The translations under genes and the position numbers were made by a program. From NCBI GenBank assembly GCA_040414865.1, contig JBEDUR010000051.1, forward strand, positions 1 to 64,000: 64,000 nucleotides of DNA, written 5' to 3'. Source of the DNA: Palsa-461 sp040414865. Its GTDB lineage: Bacteria > Actinomycetota > Acidimicrobiia > Acidimicrobiales > RAAP-2. This document shows, in pieces, positions 32,454-43,214 of the stretch. Within the stretch, counting starts at the first letter, position 1. The number at the start of each line of letters is the position of its first letter. A model generated the notes under the pieces. The model was not told where the DNA came from. It saw nothing but the letters and a program-made list of their open reading frames with translations, and ran no database searches.

Positions 32454-34090
32454 ATGGGCCCTTCGGCGGCGCTGAGTTCGACCACGGTGCGCCAGGCGAT
32501 GTCGTGCTACCGGGATGTCCTGCAACGTCACCAGGAGGCCATCAACCGGCTCAACGTATTCCCGGTCCCAGACGGCGACACCGGGACCAACATGGTGCTG
32601 ACCCTGGAGTCGGTGGTCGCGGAGCTCGACCAGCTTCCCACGGACGCCCCGCTCGTCGAGGTCTGCCAGGCGGTCGCTCACGGTTCGCTCATGGGGGCGC
32701 GGGGGAACTCCGGAGTCATCCTCTCGCAGCTGCTGCGGGGGTTCTGCTCCCGGATCGCCGCCGGGCCTGCACCCGGCTCCGCTGAGGTGGCCGAGGCGCT
32801 TGTCGAGGCGGCATCGCTGGCCCGCAAGGCGGTCGTCCGGCCGGTCGAGGGCACCATCCTCACGGTGGCTCATGCCGCCGGGGAGGGGGCCGAGGCGGCG
32901 TGCACCTCGGGAGCCGAGCTGACCGGGACCCTCGAGGCGGCGCGTGAGGCAGCGCAGCGCGCGCTCGACGCCACACCCAGCCTGCTGCCCGCCTTGGCCG
33001 AGGCGGGCGTTGTCGACGCCGGGGGAGCTGGGTACGTGCTCCTCCTCGATGCTCTGTTGTCGGCGATCGACGGCCGCCCGCTGCCTGAGGCGCCGATTGC
33101 TTCGGCCGAGGTGGGGGCTACGGCGAGGCCCAACATGACGGTCGACCTTTCGGGCGGTCTGCGCTACGAGGTCATGTACTTCCTGCACGCCCCGGACGAG
33201 ACGATCCCGTTCTTCAAAGAGGTCTGGGCCGGCATCGGGGATTCGATCGTGGTCGTCGGCGGCGACGGCACCTGGAACTGCCACATCCACACCGACGACC
33301 CCGGCGCCGCCATCGAGGCGGCGCTCGACTGCGGGCGCCCCCGCAGCATCCGGGTGAACGATCTCTCTGACCAAGTTGAAGAGGAGCGCTGGGTGCGCGA
33401 GCACGTTGGCCAGCCACCGGCTGAGCCGGCCGGCGCGGCGCCGACCACCGCGGTGGTGGCCGTGGTCGTGGGCGAGGGCATCGGGCGCATCTTCCGGTCC
33501 CTGGGGGTCCACCATCTGGTCCTGGGCGGCCAGTCGATGAACCCGTCCACGGCCGAGATCCTGAAAGTGGTGGACGGGCTCGAGTCCAATCAGGTGGTCG
33601 TGCTGCCCAACAACAAGAACATCCGGACCGTGGCCGAGCAGGTCGACGAGCTGAGCACGAAATCCGTGCGCATCGTGCCGACGGAGTCGATCGTCGAGGG
33701 CTTCGCCGCATTGCTCGCGTACGACCCGGCGGCCGGGGCCGACGCCAACGTTGCCGCGATGGCCGCGTCCGCCTCCCGGGTGGAGGCCGGGGAGGTCACC
33801 CGTGCGGTGCGCGACACCCCGACCGCGGCGGGCCCGGTGCGCGAGGGCGACTGGATCGGGCTGACCCGCGAGGGCGTGGCCTCGATCGCCGACTCTCCCG
33901 CTGGCGCGGCCTGCAGCCTCTTGGCCCGGATGGTCGGCGACCACGAGCTGGTCACGGTGATCGAGGGGGATGGCGCGACTCCCCAGGAAACCCGCAGGAT
34001 CACCGAGTGGCTGAGCGATGAGTGTCCGGAAGTGAGCGTCGAGGTCCACCACGGCGGCCAGCCCCTCTACCCGTATCTCTTCGGCGTGGA

Positions 34091-34094
<4 letters not shown>
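32454..34094 (+). CDS. fakA: DAK2/DhaL-domain protein, fatty acid kinase FakA-like
   Basis: A 546-residue protein starting at ATG 32454. The N-terminal DhaL nucleotide-binding domain shows 'NRLNVFPVPDGDTGTNMVLT', 'HGSLMGARGNSGVILSQLL' and 'VVDAGGAGYVLLLDAL'. The C-terminal part has 'GDSIVVVGGDGTWNCHIHTD' and 'NNKNIRTVAEQVDELSTKSV', as in FakA. FakA phosphorylates fatty acids bound to FakB (DegV family), giving acyl-phosphate for PlsX-type lipid synthesis; a plsX lies 6 kb downstream. No fakB/degV is in the window. Overlaps recG by 4 nt (ATGA). Confidence 0.88.
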
Positions 34095-36310
<2,216 letters not shown>

Positions 36311-36345
36311 CAAGGAAAACTTGTGGCGATGGGTCCCCGGGCGAA

Positions 36346-36969
36346 ATGAACGTCGACCACCTGGTGGCAAGCTTCGGCTACTGGGCCGTCTTCTTGCTGG
36401 TCATGGTCGAGAGCTTGGGGGTGCCCTTGCCCGGAGAGACAGCCCTTATCGCGGCAGGGGTCTACGCGGGGCACACGCACCACCTCAACCCGTGGATCAT
36501 CTTCGCGGTCGCCTCGGCGGCGGCGATCCTCGGGGACAACATCGGTTACTGGATTGGCGACAAGGGTGGCTACCGCCTCGCCAAGCGCTATGGAAACAAG
36601 GTGCATCTCGATGAGCGCAAGCTCAAAGTGGGGCGTTACGTCTTCGACCGCCAGGGCACCAAGGTGGTCTTCTTCGGCCGCTTCGTCTCGATCCTCCGGA
36701 CGTACGCCGCCTTCTTGGCCGGCACGAGCCGCATGCGCTGGCGGCGGTTCCTCGTCGCCAACGCGGCCGGCGGGATCCTCTGGGCGGCGGTCTACACCTT
36801 TGGCTCCTACGCGGCCGGCAACACGTTCCGGCAGCTCTCGGGCACGCTCAACCTCGTGCTTGGCGGTATCGCCCTGGTGGTCATTGTCGCGGTGCTCTGG
36901 GTCGTGCGGCGCTCCATCAAGAAGCTCGAGGACCGGGCCGAGCTCGCCTATCCGGGACCGCTCGAGTGA
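36346..36969 (+). CDS. DedA-family membrane protein
   Basis: A 207-residue protein with about five hydrophobic segments, for example 'YWAVFLLVMVESLGVPLPGE' and 'GIALVVIVAVLWVV'. The DedA signatures 'ESLGVPLPGETALIAAG', 'NIGYWIGDKGGYRLAKRYG' and 'VFFGRFVSILRTYAAFLAG' (with the conserved F-R---P/T-R region) are complete. DedA/VTT-fold proteins act as flippases or transporters of undecaprenyl phosphate or phospholipids. ATG 36346 is the start. Confidence 0.88.
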   Translation: MNVDHLVASFGYWAVFLLVMVESLGVPLPGETALIAAGVYAGHTHHLNPWIIFAVASAAAILGDNIGYWIGDKGGYRLAKRYGNKVHLDERKLKVGRYVFDRQGTKVVFFGRFVSILRTYAAFLAGTSRMRWRRFLVANAAGGILWAAVYTFGSYAAGNTFRQLSGTLNLVLGGIALVVIVAVLWVVRRSIKKLEDRAELAYPGPLE

Positions 36970-37092
36970 CCAATCCTCAATCGGATGTGTGAGACCGAGA
37001 ACACCTGGTCAGGGCGAATTGCTGGGCGGTCGACACCGTTCATTGCCTCGTGCCGGCGGCGTCGGCTTCAGAGCTGAGAGGGTCGGCGAGCG

Positions 37093-37848
37093 GTGACCGG
37101 AGACATCGGCGGCGGGTTCGATCCGGCGTCCGTCTTCGACGCGGTCGCCGACGGCTATCAGGCGAGCCGCCCGGGCTACCCCGACGGCCTCTTCGACGCC
37201 ATCGCCCGGATCGTCGGGCCGATCCGCGGCCGTCGGGTCCTCGACGTCGGCTCGGGCACCGGCATCGCCAGCCGCGCGTTGGCCGATCGGGGGGCTCGAG
37301 TGGTCGCCGTCGACCCGTCGCTGGCCATGGCCGGCTCGCTGCGCGCCGCATCGGACCGCCTCCCGGTGATGCTCGGTCGAGCCGAGCGGCTCCCGGTCGC
37401 GGACCGTGCCGTGGACCTGGTGACGGTCGCCCAGGCCTGGCACTGGGTGCGACTGCCTGAGGCCGCAGCCGAGTGCCGCCGCGTGCTGGCCGCCGGCGGG
37501 CGGCTGGCCCTGTGGTGGAACGTGAGCGAGGACCGCGGCGCCTTTTCCGAGGCGCTCGAGGCGGAGTGCGGCGTCGGCCCCTACGGCGGACGCGAGCGCC
37601 AGGATGATCAGCGGAGCCTCCTCGAGGTGGGCGGGTTCTCCGGTCTCGTGCGAGACGCGATCGGCTGGGACTGGACGGTGCCGGTGGAACATTGGATGCG
37701 CACGGTCCAGACGCGCTCGGCCCTAGCCAGCCTTGGCCCCGGCGCGGCCGGTCGGCTCGCAGCCATCGAGGCGGTCGTTCGGCGGTTCTTCCCCGCCGGC
37801 ACGGTGATCGAACGCTTCACCACCCGCCTGACCGTGGCCATCCCCTGA
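37093..37848 (+). CDS. SAM-dependent class I methyltransferase
   Basis: A 251-residue protein from GTG 37093. 'SVFDAVADGYQASRPGYPDG' and motif I 'VLDVGSGTGIASRALADRG' are followed by 'VTVAQAWHWVRLPEAAAEC', the same arrangement as its paralogues at 19.4 and 28.3 kb (AFHWVDP replaced by AWHWV). The C-terminus (ERFTTRLTVAIP) is short. Similar to YafE/UbiE-like methyltransferases of unknown substrate. Confidence 0.83.
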   Translation: MTGDIGGGFDPASVFDAVADGYQASRPGYPDGLFDAIARIVGPIRGRRVLDVGSGTGIASRALADRGARVVAVDPSLAMAGSLRAASDRLPVMLGRAERLPVADRAVDLVTVAQAWHWVRLPEAAAECRRVLAAGGRLALWWNVSEDRGAFSEALEAECGVGPYGGRERQDDQRSLLEVGGFSGLVRDAIGWDWTVPVEHWMRTVQTRSALASLGPGAAGRLAAIEAVVRRFFPAGTVIERFTTRLTVAIP

Positions 37849-37892
37849 GCGTGCGCCCTGGTCCGGGCCAGGCCGCACGCTACGGTGTCACT

Positions 37893-38435
37893 GTGCGGGT
37901 CATCGGTGGCCGCAGTCGGGGACGGCGGCTCTCCGGCCGGCTCCCGGCGGGGGTGCGCCCGACCTCTGACCGGGTTCGCGAGGCAATCTTCGACGTCCTT
38001 GGGTCGATGGGCGGGGTGGCCGAGCTCGGGGTGGTGGACCTGTTCTGCGGCAGTGGCGCGATGGGGGTCGAAGCCCTGTCGCGTGGGGCGGCCGCGGTCA
38101 CCTTCGTCGACCGCGACCCGGCGGCCCTCGACGCCGTGCGGGCCAACCTGGCTGCGGTCGGCCTCGAGGAGCAAGGGGCCAGGGTCGTGCGGGCGGAGCT
38201 GCCGGGATGGCTCGAGCACTCCGGGTCCTTCGACCTCGCCTTCTGCGACCCCCCGTATGACTTTGACCGCTGGGACGTGCTCCTCGGCTGGCTCCAGGCC
38301 GACCTCGCGGTCCTGGAGTCGGCGTCGGAGATCGCCGTGCCGAGCGGCTGGGAGGTGACCAAAATGAGACGCTACGGCGGTACGCTCGTCACCGTGGTCC
38401 GCCAAGCACCTTCGCCGAGCGTGATCAGGTCGTGA
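37893..38435 (+). CDS. rsmD: 16S rRNA (guanine-966-N2)-methyltransferase
   Basis: A 180-residue protein starting at GTG 37893, 6 nt after TACGGT. 'RVIGGRSRGRRLSGRLPAGV' and 'RPTSDRVREAIFDVLGS' form the RsmD N-terminus; motif I is 'VVDLFCGSGAMGVEALSRGA' and the catalytic motif is 'FDLAFCDPPYDFDRW'. It methylates G966 of 16S rRNA. The stop overlaps coaD, a conserved pairing. Confidence 0.92.
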   Translation: MRVIGGRSRGRRLSGRLPAGVRPTSDRVREAIFDVLGSMGGVAELGVVDLFCGSGAMGVEALSRGAAAVTFVDRDPAALDAVRANLAAVGLEEQGARVVRAELPGWLEHSGSFDLAFCDPPYDFDRWDVLLGWLQADLAVLESASEIAVPSGWEVTKMRRYGGTLVTVVRQAPSPSVIRS

Positions 38436-38932
38436 CCCGCGCCCTCTACCCTGGCTCCTTCGACCCCTTCCACAACGGCCATCTCGAAGTCGTCGAGCGG
38501 GCGGCGCGGATCTTCGACGAGGTCGTGATCGCGGCCCTCCGCAACCCTCAGAAGGCCAAGGGGTTCTTCGACCTGGAGACCCGGCGGGCCATGGTGGAGG
38601 AGTCCATCGCCCACCTGGACAACGTGCGGTTCATCGCCATGTCCAAGCTGACCGTCGAGGTGGCTCGGGACATCGATGCCGACGTGATCATTCGCGGCCT
38701 GCGTGCGGTCTCGGACTTCGAGAGCGAGCTGCAGATGGCTCAGATGAACCGGCAGCTCTCGGGCATCGAGACCGTGTTCATCCCGACGAGTTCGTCGTTC
38801 TCGTTCATCGCTTCGCGCCTACTGCGAGAGGTGGCCATCTATGGCGGCGACGTGTCCGCCTTCGTGCCGAAGCCCGTGGCCGGGATGATCGACGAACGGA
38901 TCGAAGCGCTCGAGAGCGAGGAGGGCGGCTGA
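38432..38932 (+). CDS. coaD: Phosphopantetheine adenylyltransferase
   Basis: A 166-residue protein with GTG 38432 overlapping rsmD. 'ALYPGSFDPFHNGHLEVVER' contains the nucleotidyltransferase HxGH motif, and 'IIRGLRAVSDFESELQMAQM' plus 'IPTSSSFSFIASRLLREVA' are CoaD-specific. It makes dephospho-CoA from phosphopantetheine. Its stop shares bases with the sepIVA start (TGATG). Confidence 0.95.
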   Translation: MTRALYPGSFDPFHNGHLEVVERAARIFDEVVIAALRNPQKAKGFFDLETRRAMVEESIAHLDNVRFIAMSKLTVEVARDIDADVIIRGLRAVSDFESELQMAQMNRQLSGIETVFIPTSSSFSFIASRLLREVAIYGGDVSAFVPKPVAGMIDERIEALESEEGG

Positions 38933-39504
38933 TGGACGTGGCCGACGGCACCCCCGCTTTCGATGCCGACCTGGCGGGTCTCGACGCCGAGGCTCTGATC
39001 GGCCGCGCCCTCGAGCTGGTCAACTCGGCCAAGGCGATGCCGCTCTCGGCCTCGGTCCTCGTGTCGCGCGACGAGCTCTCCCACCTGCTCACTCGGGTGA
39101 TGTCCCGCCTGCCCGAAGAGCTGCGCGAAGCCCGCTGGATGTTGAAGGAGCGGGCAGAGTTCATGGCCGAGCGTGAGCGTGAGGCCCAGGCGCTCATGGA
39201 CGAGGTGCGCGTCCATGCCGAGCGGATGGTGGGTCGTACCGACATCGTGCGGCAGGCCAACCGCGTGGCCCAACGCATCCTCGACGACGCCAACGAAGAG
39301 GCGCGCCGGATGCGGCGCGAGACCGAGGACTACTGCGACCAGCGGTTGGCCGGGATGGAGATCGTGCTCGACCGGACGATCAAGACCGTCCGCTCCGGAC
39401 GCCAGAAGCTCCAGGCCATCTCGAGCCCCGCCGAGCACTCGCCGACAGCGCCGCCGCCCGGCGAGCTCGACCCGGAGAGCTTCTTCGACCAAGACCGAAG
39501 CTAG
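38932..39504 (+). CDS. SepIVA-like DivIVA-domain septation protein
   Basis: A 190-residue, highly charged coiled-coil protein: 'ALIGRALELVNSAKAMPLSA', 'LKERAEFMAEREREAQALM', 'ARRMRRETEDYCDQRLAGME'. The position directly upstream of DUF177/rpmF and the rnc-mutM-smc-ftsY block matches mycobacterial SepIVA (Rv2927c), an essential DivIVA-domain factor of division and polar envelope synthesis. The C-terminal tail is Pro-rich and disordered. Distant similarity to ATP synthase b-subunit is due to the coiled coil only. Confidence 0.78.
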   Translation: MDVADGTPAFDADLAGLDAEALIGRALELVNSAKAMPLSASVLVSRDELSHLLTRVMSRLPEELREARWMLKERAEFMAEREREAQALMDEVRVHAERMVGRTDIVRQANRVAQRILDDANEEARRMRRETEDYCDQRLAGMEIVLDRTIKTVRSGRQKLQAISSPAEHSPTAPPPGELDPESFFDQDRS

Positions 39505-39514
39505 GAGGCCCGCG

Positions 39515-40048
39515 GTGGTAGTCGGCCCGTTGGTGGTCCATGTTGCCCGGCTTCGTCGGGCAGCCGCGACCTCGCGCGTGCAGGCCAGCGTGCCGCTCGA
39601 CCACGAGCTGCTGGCCCCGTTGAGTCCGGCCGACAGTCGGGTACCTCCAGGCGCCGAGGCCCTCTGCGACCTGGCCCTCACGCCCTACTCGGGCGGGATC
39701 GCGGTGAACGGCCGGGTGTCGGTGCCCTGGCAAGGGACGTGCCGCCGGTGCACCGCCACGGTTGAAGGGGTCCTCGACATCGTCATCGCCGAGCGGTTCT
39801 GCGACCCCCCGAGCAGAGGGGAGCCCGAGGACGAGGAGGCGTTCCTCATCACCGACGACGTGGTCGACCTCGGCCCGCTCGTGCACGAGGCCATCCTGGC
39901 CGAGTTGCCACTCGCCCCTTTGTGCCGGGATGACTGTCGGGGGCTGTGTCCTCAGTGCGGCGCGGACCGCAACCAACAAGCCTGCTCCTGCGTGGCCCCG
40001 AGGGATCCCCGGTGGGCTAGCCTCGACGTGCTCCGGTCGAACTCTTAG
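39515..40048 (+). CDS. DUF177 (YceD) family protein
   Basis: A 177-residue protein; GTG 39515 follows GGAGG by 6 nt. 'SVPWQGTCRRCTATVEGVLD' and 'LVHEAILAELPLAPLCRDDC', then 'RGLCPQCGADRNQQACSC', contain the family's cysteine pairs. YceD-type proteins are coupled to rpmF/plsX in most bacteria and are linked to 23S rRNA accumulation. Next gene is rpmF. Confidence 0.9.
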   Translation: MVVGPLVVHVARLRRAAATSRVQASVPLDHELLAPLSPADSRVPPGAEALCDLALTPYSGGIAVNGRVSVPWQGTCRRCTATVEGVLDIVIAERFCDPPSRGEPEDEEAFLITDDVVDLGPLVHEAILAELPLAPLCRDDCRGLCPQCGADRNQQACSCVAPRDPRWASLDVLRSNS

Positions 40049-40136
40049 GTCCCGCCCCGCGAACCGGGGCACCCGGCGGAGACGACCAGTGGCCGCCTTC
40101 CATTCGGCGGTCCACCAATGACCCGGGAGAGCGACG

Positions 40137-40316
40137 ATGGCCGTCCCCAAGAAGAAGACCTCCAAGGCCAAGGGCCGCAGCCGCCGGGCCGCCAGCTGGC
40201 GGCTGACCCGGCCGGCGCGCAGCGTCTGCCCGCACTGCTCGGCCGTGAAGCTCCCCCACGTGGTCTGTCCCAACTGCGGCTGGTACAAGGGTCGGACGGC
40301 GGTCGAGGTCGACTGA
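40137..40316 (+). CDS. rpmF: 50S ribosomal protein L32
   Basis: A 59-residue protein from ATG 40137. 'AVPKKKTSKAKGRSRRAASW' is the L32 N-terminus, and 'SVCPHCSAVKLPHVVCPNCGWYKG' (abbreviated) has the two CxxC pairs of the zinc-binding form. plsX begins one base after its stop. Confidence 0.96.
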   Translation: MAVPKKKTSKAKGRSRRAASWRLTRPARSVCPHCSAVKLPHVVCPNCGWYKGRTAVEVD

Positions 40317-40317
40317 C

Positions 40318-41337
40318 GTGCCCCCGGGGCGGCGGCGTCCGTCGGCCGAGGAGCTGGCCTCGCTGCCCGTTGCCCTCGACGCGATGGGTGGCGACCGGGC
40401 GCCTGAGGAGATCGTGGCCGGTGGCCGGCGCGCCGCCGACGAGGGCATTCCGGTGGTCCTGGTCGGGCCGCCCGAGCTGGTGGGAGACCCGCTGGGGCTC
40501 GAGCTGATCGCCTGTACCGAGGTCATCGGCATGGCCGAGGACCCGGCGACTGGCGTGCGGCGCAAGAAGGACGCCTCGCTCGTGCGGGTGGCCGAGCTGG
40601 TCCGGGACGCCAAGGCGTCCGCCATGGTCTCGGCCGGCAACACCGGAGCGACGATGGCCTCCGCACTCCTGCGTATGGGCCGCCTGCCCAAGGTGGCGCG
40701 GCCGTGCATCGCGACGCCGATGCCCCGCCCGGGCCGAGCACCGGCGGTCCTGGTCGACTCGGGAGCCAACGTGGAGTGCACCGCGGCGATGCTCGTCCAG
40801 TTCGCCCAGATGGCCTCGGTGTTCGCCGCCGAGCGTTACGGGACCAAGGAACCCAAGACGGCGCTGCTGTCGATCGGGGAGGAACCTTCGAAGGGGACCC
40901 CGGCGGTGAAGGAGGCCCACGAGCTGTTGGCCGCGGGAGTCCCGGGGGTCGACTTCCTCGGCAATGTCGAGGGTCGGGATCTGCTCGACTGTCCGGCCGA
41001 TGTGGTGGTCACGGACGGATTCACTGGCAACGTGGCCCTGAAGACGGCCGAAGGGGTATTGCGCTTCGCCATGCGCCTGGTCCTCGACGTGCTGCGCCTT
41101 GACGAGCAGACCGCTGCCGCCGGTGAAGTGCTCTTGCCGCACCTCCTCGGGGCCGCCGCCGAGCTCGATCCGGAGAACACCGGAGGGGCGATGCTGCTCG
41201 GGGTGAACGGGGTGTGCGTAATCAGCCACGGCTCGTCCTCGGCAGTGGCCGTTGCCAACGCGGTCCGGGTCGCCCACGAACTGGCCACGGCCGGGCTGGC
41301 TGCCCACCTGGCCGAACGCATTGGCGAGACCGGCTGA
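40318..41337 (+). CDS. plsX: Phosphate acyltransferase PlsX
   Basis: A 339-residue protein from GTG 40318. 'PVALDAMGGDRAPEEIVAGG' is the start of the fold; 'DAKASAMVSAGNTGATMASAL', 'GRAPAVLVDSGANVECTAA' and 'VVTDGFTGNVALKTAEGVLR' are PlsX signatures. It makes acyl-phosphate from acyl-ACP for phospholipid synthesis, and so connects to acpP downstream and the FakA-like protein upstream. Confidence 0.95.
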   Translation: MPPGRRRPSAEELASLPVALDAMGGDRAPEEIVAGGRRAADEGIPVVLVGPPELVGDPLGLELIACTEVIGMAEDPATGVRRKKDASLVRVAELVRDAKASAMVSAGNTGATMASALLRMGRLPKVARPCIATPMPRPGRAPAVLVDSGANVECTAAMLVQFAQMASVFAAERYGTKEPKTALLSIGEEPSKGTPAVKEAHELLAAGVPGVDFLGNVEGRDLLDCPADVVVTDGFTGNVALKTAEGVLRFAMRLVLDVLRLDEQTAAAGEVLLPHLLGAAAELDPENTGGAMLLGVNGVCVISHGSSSAVAVANAVRVAHELATAGLAAHLAERIGETG

Positions 41338-41351
41338 GGGGCCTCGGCCCC
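41338..41351. terminator. Small hairpin between convergent plsX and TetR genes
   Basis: GGGG (41338-41341) can pair with CCCC (41348-41351), extendable to GGGGCC/GGCCCC with a very short loop. It lies between convergent plsX and TetR stop codons. Weak candidate. Confidence 0.25.
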
Positions 41352-41352
41352 C

Positions 41353-41946
41353 CTAGCCCGGCCCGGTCCGAAGCCCCTCGCAGACGATGGCCACCAGCCG
41401 GCGGGCCCTGGCCTCGTCGCCCCCCATGCGCCGGATGCCGTGGCAGGTCCCGATGACCAGTCCGAGCACGTCCTCGGGCCCGACGTCGGCCCGCACCGCG
41501 CCCTGTGCGGTCGCCCGCTCCAGCAAGCCGGAGATGCCGGCCGCGAGCCCGACCACCTGAGCGGCGACTGCGCACTCGACGTCGACCCCAGCCTGCTCGA
41601 GCGCGTCCAAGAGGTCGTGTCGGCCCGCCGCTTCGGTCGCCAGGAGCCCGATGAACTCGAACAGGGCTCGCCCCGGGTCGGAATCCCCCTGAGCGGTCTG
41701 TGCGGCGTCGGCCAGCCAGCGCAGGTGCCCACCGACGATGGCGGCGAAGAGCGCCTCTTTGGTCGGGAAGTGCCGATAGAGGGTGCCTACCCCCACGCCC
41801 GCCCGCTCGGCGACGAGATCGACCGGCACCGAGGCTCCCTGGGCCGCGAAGACCTGGGCCGCGGCCAGAAGGATCCGCTCCCGGTTGCGGACGGCGTCGG
41901 CTCGCGGTGCCCGCCCCGTCCCCCCGGTTCTCTGGCCCCCGTGCAT
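41353..41946 (-). CDS. TetR-family transcriptional regulator
   Basis: A 197-residue protein; ATG 41946 (MHGGQRTGG) preferred. N-terminal HTH: 'ADAVRNRERILLAAAQVFAA', 'VDLVAERAGVGVGTLYRHFP' and 'TKEALFAAIVGGHL'. The C-terminal ligand-binding domain is all-helical (LFEFIGLLATEAAGRHDLLD). It is inserted between plsX and acpP in the opposite orientation, so it may control the acpP promoter or a lipid-related target; no clear palindromic operator was found. Confidence 0.88.
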   Translation of the reverse strand: MHGGQRTGGTGRAPRADAVRNRERILLAAAQVFAAQGASVPVDLVAERAGVGVGTLYRHFPTKEALFAAIVGGHLRWLADAAQTAQGDSDPGRALFEFIGLLATEAAGRHDLLDALEQAGVDVECAVAAQVVGLAAGISGLLERATAQGAVRADVGPEDVLGLVIGTCHGIRRMGGDEARARRLVAIVCEGLRTGPG

Positions 41947-42127
41947 CGCCGCTCCGTTTCCCGACCGCCGCACCAGCGGTTAGCCATCCGAAACCCGTGC
42001 CGATCCTGGAACAGGAACTACCGCTCCGAATATAGGCCATCGCGCACCCGGAGCGAATGGACGAACTGAGCTGGGAGGATGGGTGTTCGGACGCGTCCCG
42101 ACCACCTCGGTGCTCGGCCGCCGACGG

Positions 42128-42133
42128 TAGACT
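42128..42133 (+). promoter_or_regulatory. -10 box upstream of acpP
   Basis: TAGACT would give a transcript starting near 42140, with a 29-nt leader containing AGGAG just before GTG 42169. Unlike many genes here, acpP therefore appears to have a led transcript with a ribosome-binding site. Confidence 0.4.
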
Positions 42134-42168
42134 GGGCCCGGCCATATCCCCAGCGTGCAGGAGCTCTT

Positions 42169-42465
42169 GTGCCCGCAGAGACCCACATCGACCGCCCCCC
42201 GCTCGACCGCCAGGGGGTTTTCGAGCTGATCCGCGACCAGCTGGCGGACATCTTGGAGACCGACCCGTCGACGATCACCGAGGCTGCCTCGTTTGCCGAG
42301 GACCTCAACGCCGACTCTCTGGCGCTGATCGAGCTGGTCGAGGCCCTGGAGGAGGAGCTCGGGGAGCGCACCGTCGGCTTCCGGATCGAGGACGAGGACT
42401 TGGAGGACCTGAAGACGGTGCGCGACGCGGTCGACTACGTGGTCGCCAAGCTCGGAGCCGGTTGA
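42169..42465 (+). CDS. acpP: Acyl carrier protein
   Basis: A 98-residue protein from GTG 42169. The core 'FELIRDQLADILETDPSTIT' and 'EDLNADSLALIELVEALEEEL' (abbreviated) carries the phosphopantetheine Ser50 in the DSL motif. The N-terminal extension (PAETHIDRPPLDRQG) is longer than usual. Provides the acyl carrier for fatty acid synthesis; next to plsX and rnc as in many bacteria. Confidence 0.93.
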   Translation: MPAETHIDRPPLDRQGVFELIRDQLADILETDPSTITEAASFAEDLNADSLALIELVEALEEELGERTVGFRIEDEDLEDLKTVRDAVDYVVAKLGAG

Positions 42466-43214
42466 TCGAGGAGGGCCAACCAAGCGAGGCGGGCGTCGCC
42501 GAACGACCCGGCGCCGGGGGCTTGACCCCAGGCGCGGGGGAGGACGCCCTTTCAAAACGCCTGGACCACCGCTTTACCGACCAAGCCCTGTTGCGCCAGG
42601 CGCTTTCGCATCGCAGCTGGTGCGCCGAGCAGGAAGGTGCACTGTCCAACGAGCGGTTGGAGTTCCTCGGCGACGCTGTCTTGGGCCTCGTCGTGGCCGA
42701 GCACTGTTACGCGGCTTATCCCGACTTCGCCGAGGGCCACCTGGCCAAGGTGCGCTCGGCGGTGGTCAATGCTCGGGTGCTGGCCGAGGTGGCCCGCACC
42801 CTCAGGGTGGGCGAGGTGTTGCTGCTGGGTAAGGGGGAGGAGGCCTCGGGGGGGCGCACCAAGGGCTCGTTGCTCGCTGACACGGTCGAGGCGTTGATCG
42901 GCGCCGTCTACCTCGACGCCGGCTGGGAACCGGCCAGGGCGCTCGTGCTCGGGCTCTTGTCCGAGCGGATCGAGGCCGCGGCCAAGGAACCCAACGACTT
43001 CGACCACAAGAGCCGGCTGCAGGAGGCCACCGTGCGTCGGGGCGATGGGGTGCCGGTCTACGAAGTGGAGGGCTGGGGGCCGGACCACGGTCGGCATTAC
43101 CGGGCCGAGGTGTTCGTCGCCGGGGGCTGGTGCGGCCAGGGCGAAGGCACCTCCAAGAAGGATGCCGAACAGGCCGCCGCTGCCGACGCGCTGGCGAGGT
43201 TGCCCGGTGCCTGA
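42462..43214 (+). CDS. rnc: Ribonuclease III
   Basis: About 250 residues. TTG 42462 overlaps the acpP stop (TTGA); TTG 42522 is an alternative. The RNase III signature 'NERLEFLGDAVLGLVVAEHC' is complete, and 'LLADTVEALIGAVYLDAGWE' is the second catalytic segment. The C-terminal dsRNA-binding domain reads 'DHKSRLQEATVRRGDGVPVY' and 'GEGTSKKDAEQAAAADALA'. Processes rRNA and structured RNAs. Confidence 0.95.
   Translation: MIEEGQPSEAGVAERPGAGGLTPGAGEDALSKRLDHRFTDQALLRQALSHRSWCAEQEGALSNERLEFLGDAVLGLVVAEHCYAAYPDFAEGHLAKVRSAVVNARVLAEVARTLRVGEVLLLGKGEEASGGRTKGSLLADTVEALIGAVYLDAGWEPARALVLGLLSERIEAAAKEPNDFDHKSRLQEATVRRGDGVPVYEVEGWGPDHGRHYRAEVFVAGGWCGQGEGTSKKDAEQAAAADALARLPGA

Noticed and set aside
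37107..37120. GGTTCGATCC-like string resembling a tRNA T-loop
   Set aside because: It encodes the N-terminus of the methyltransferase (GGFDPAS) and has no matching acceptor, D or anticodon stems.
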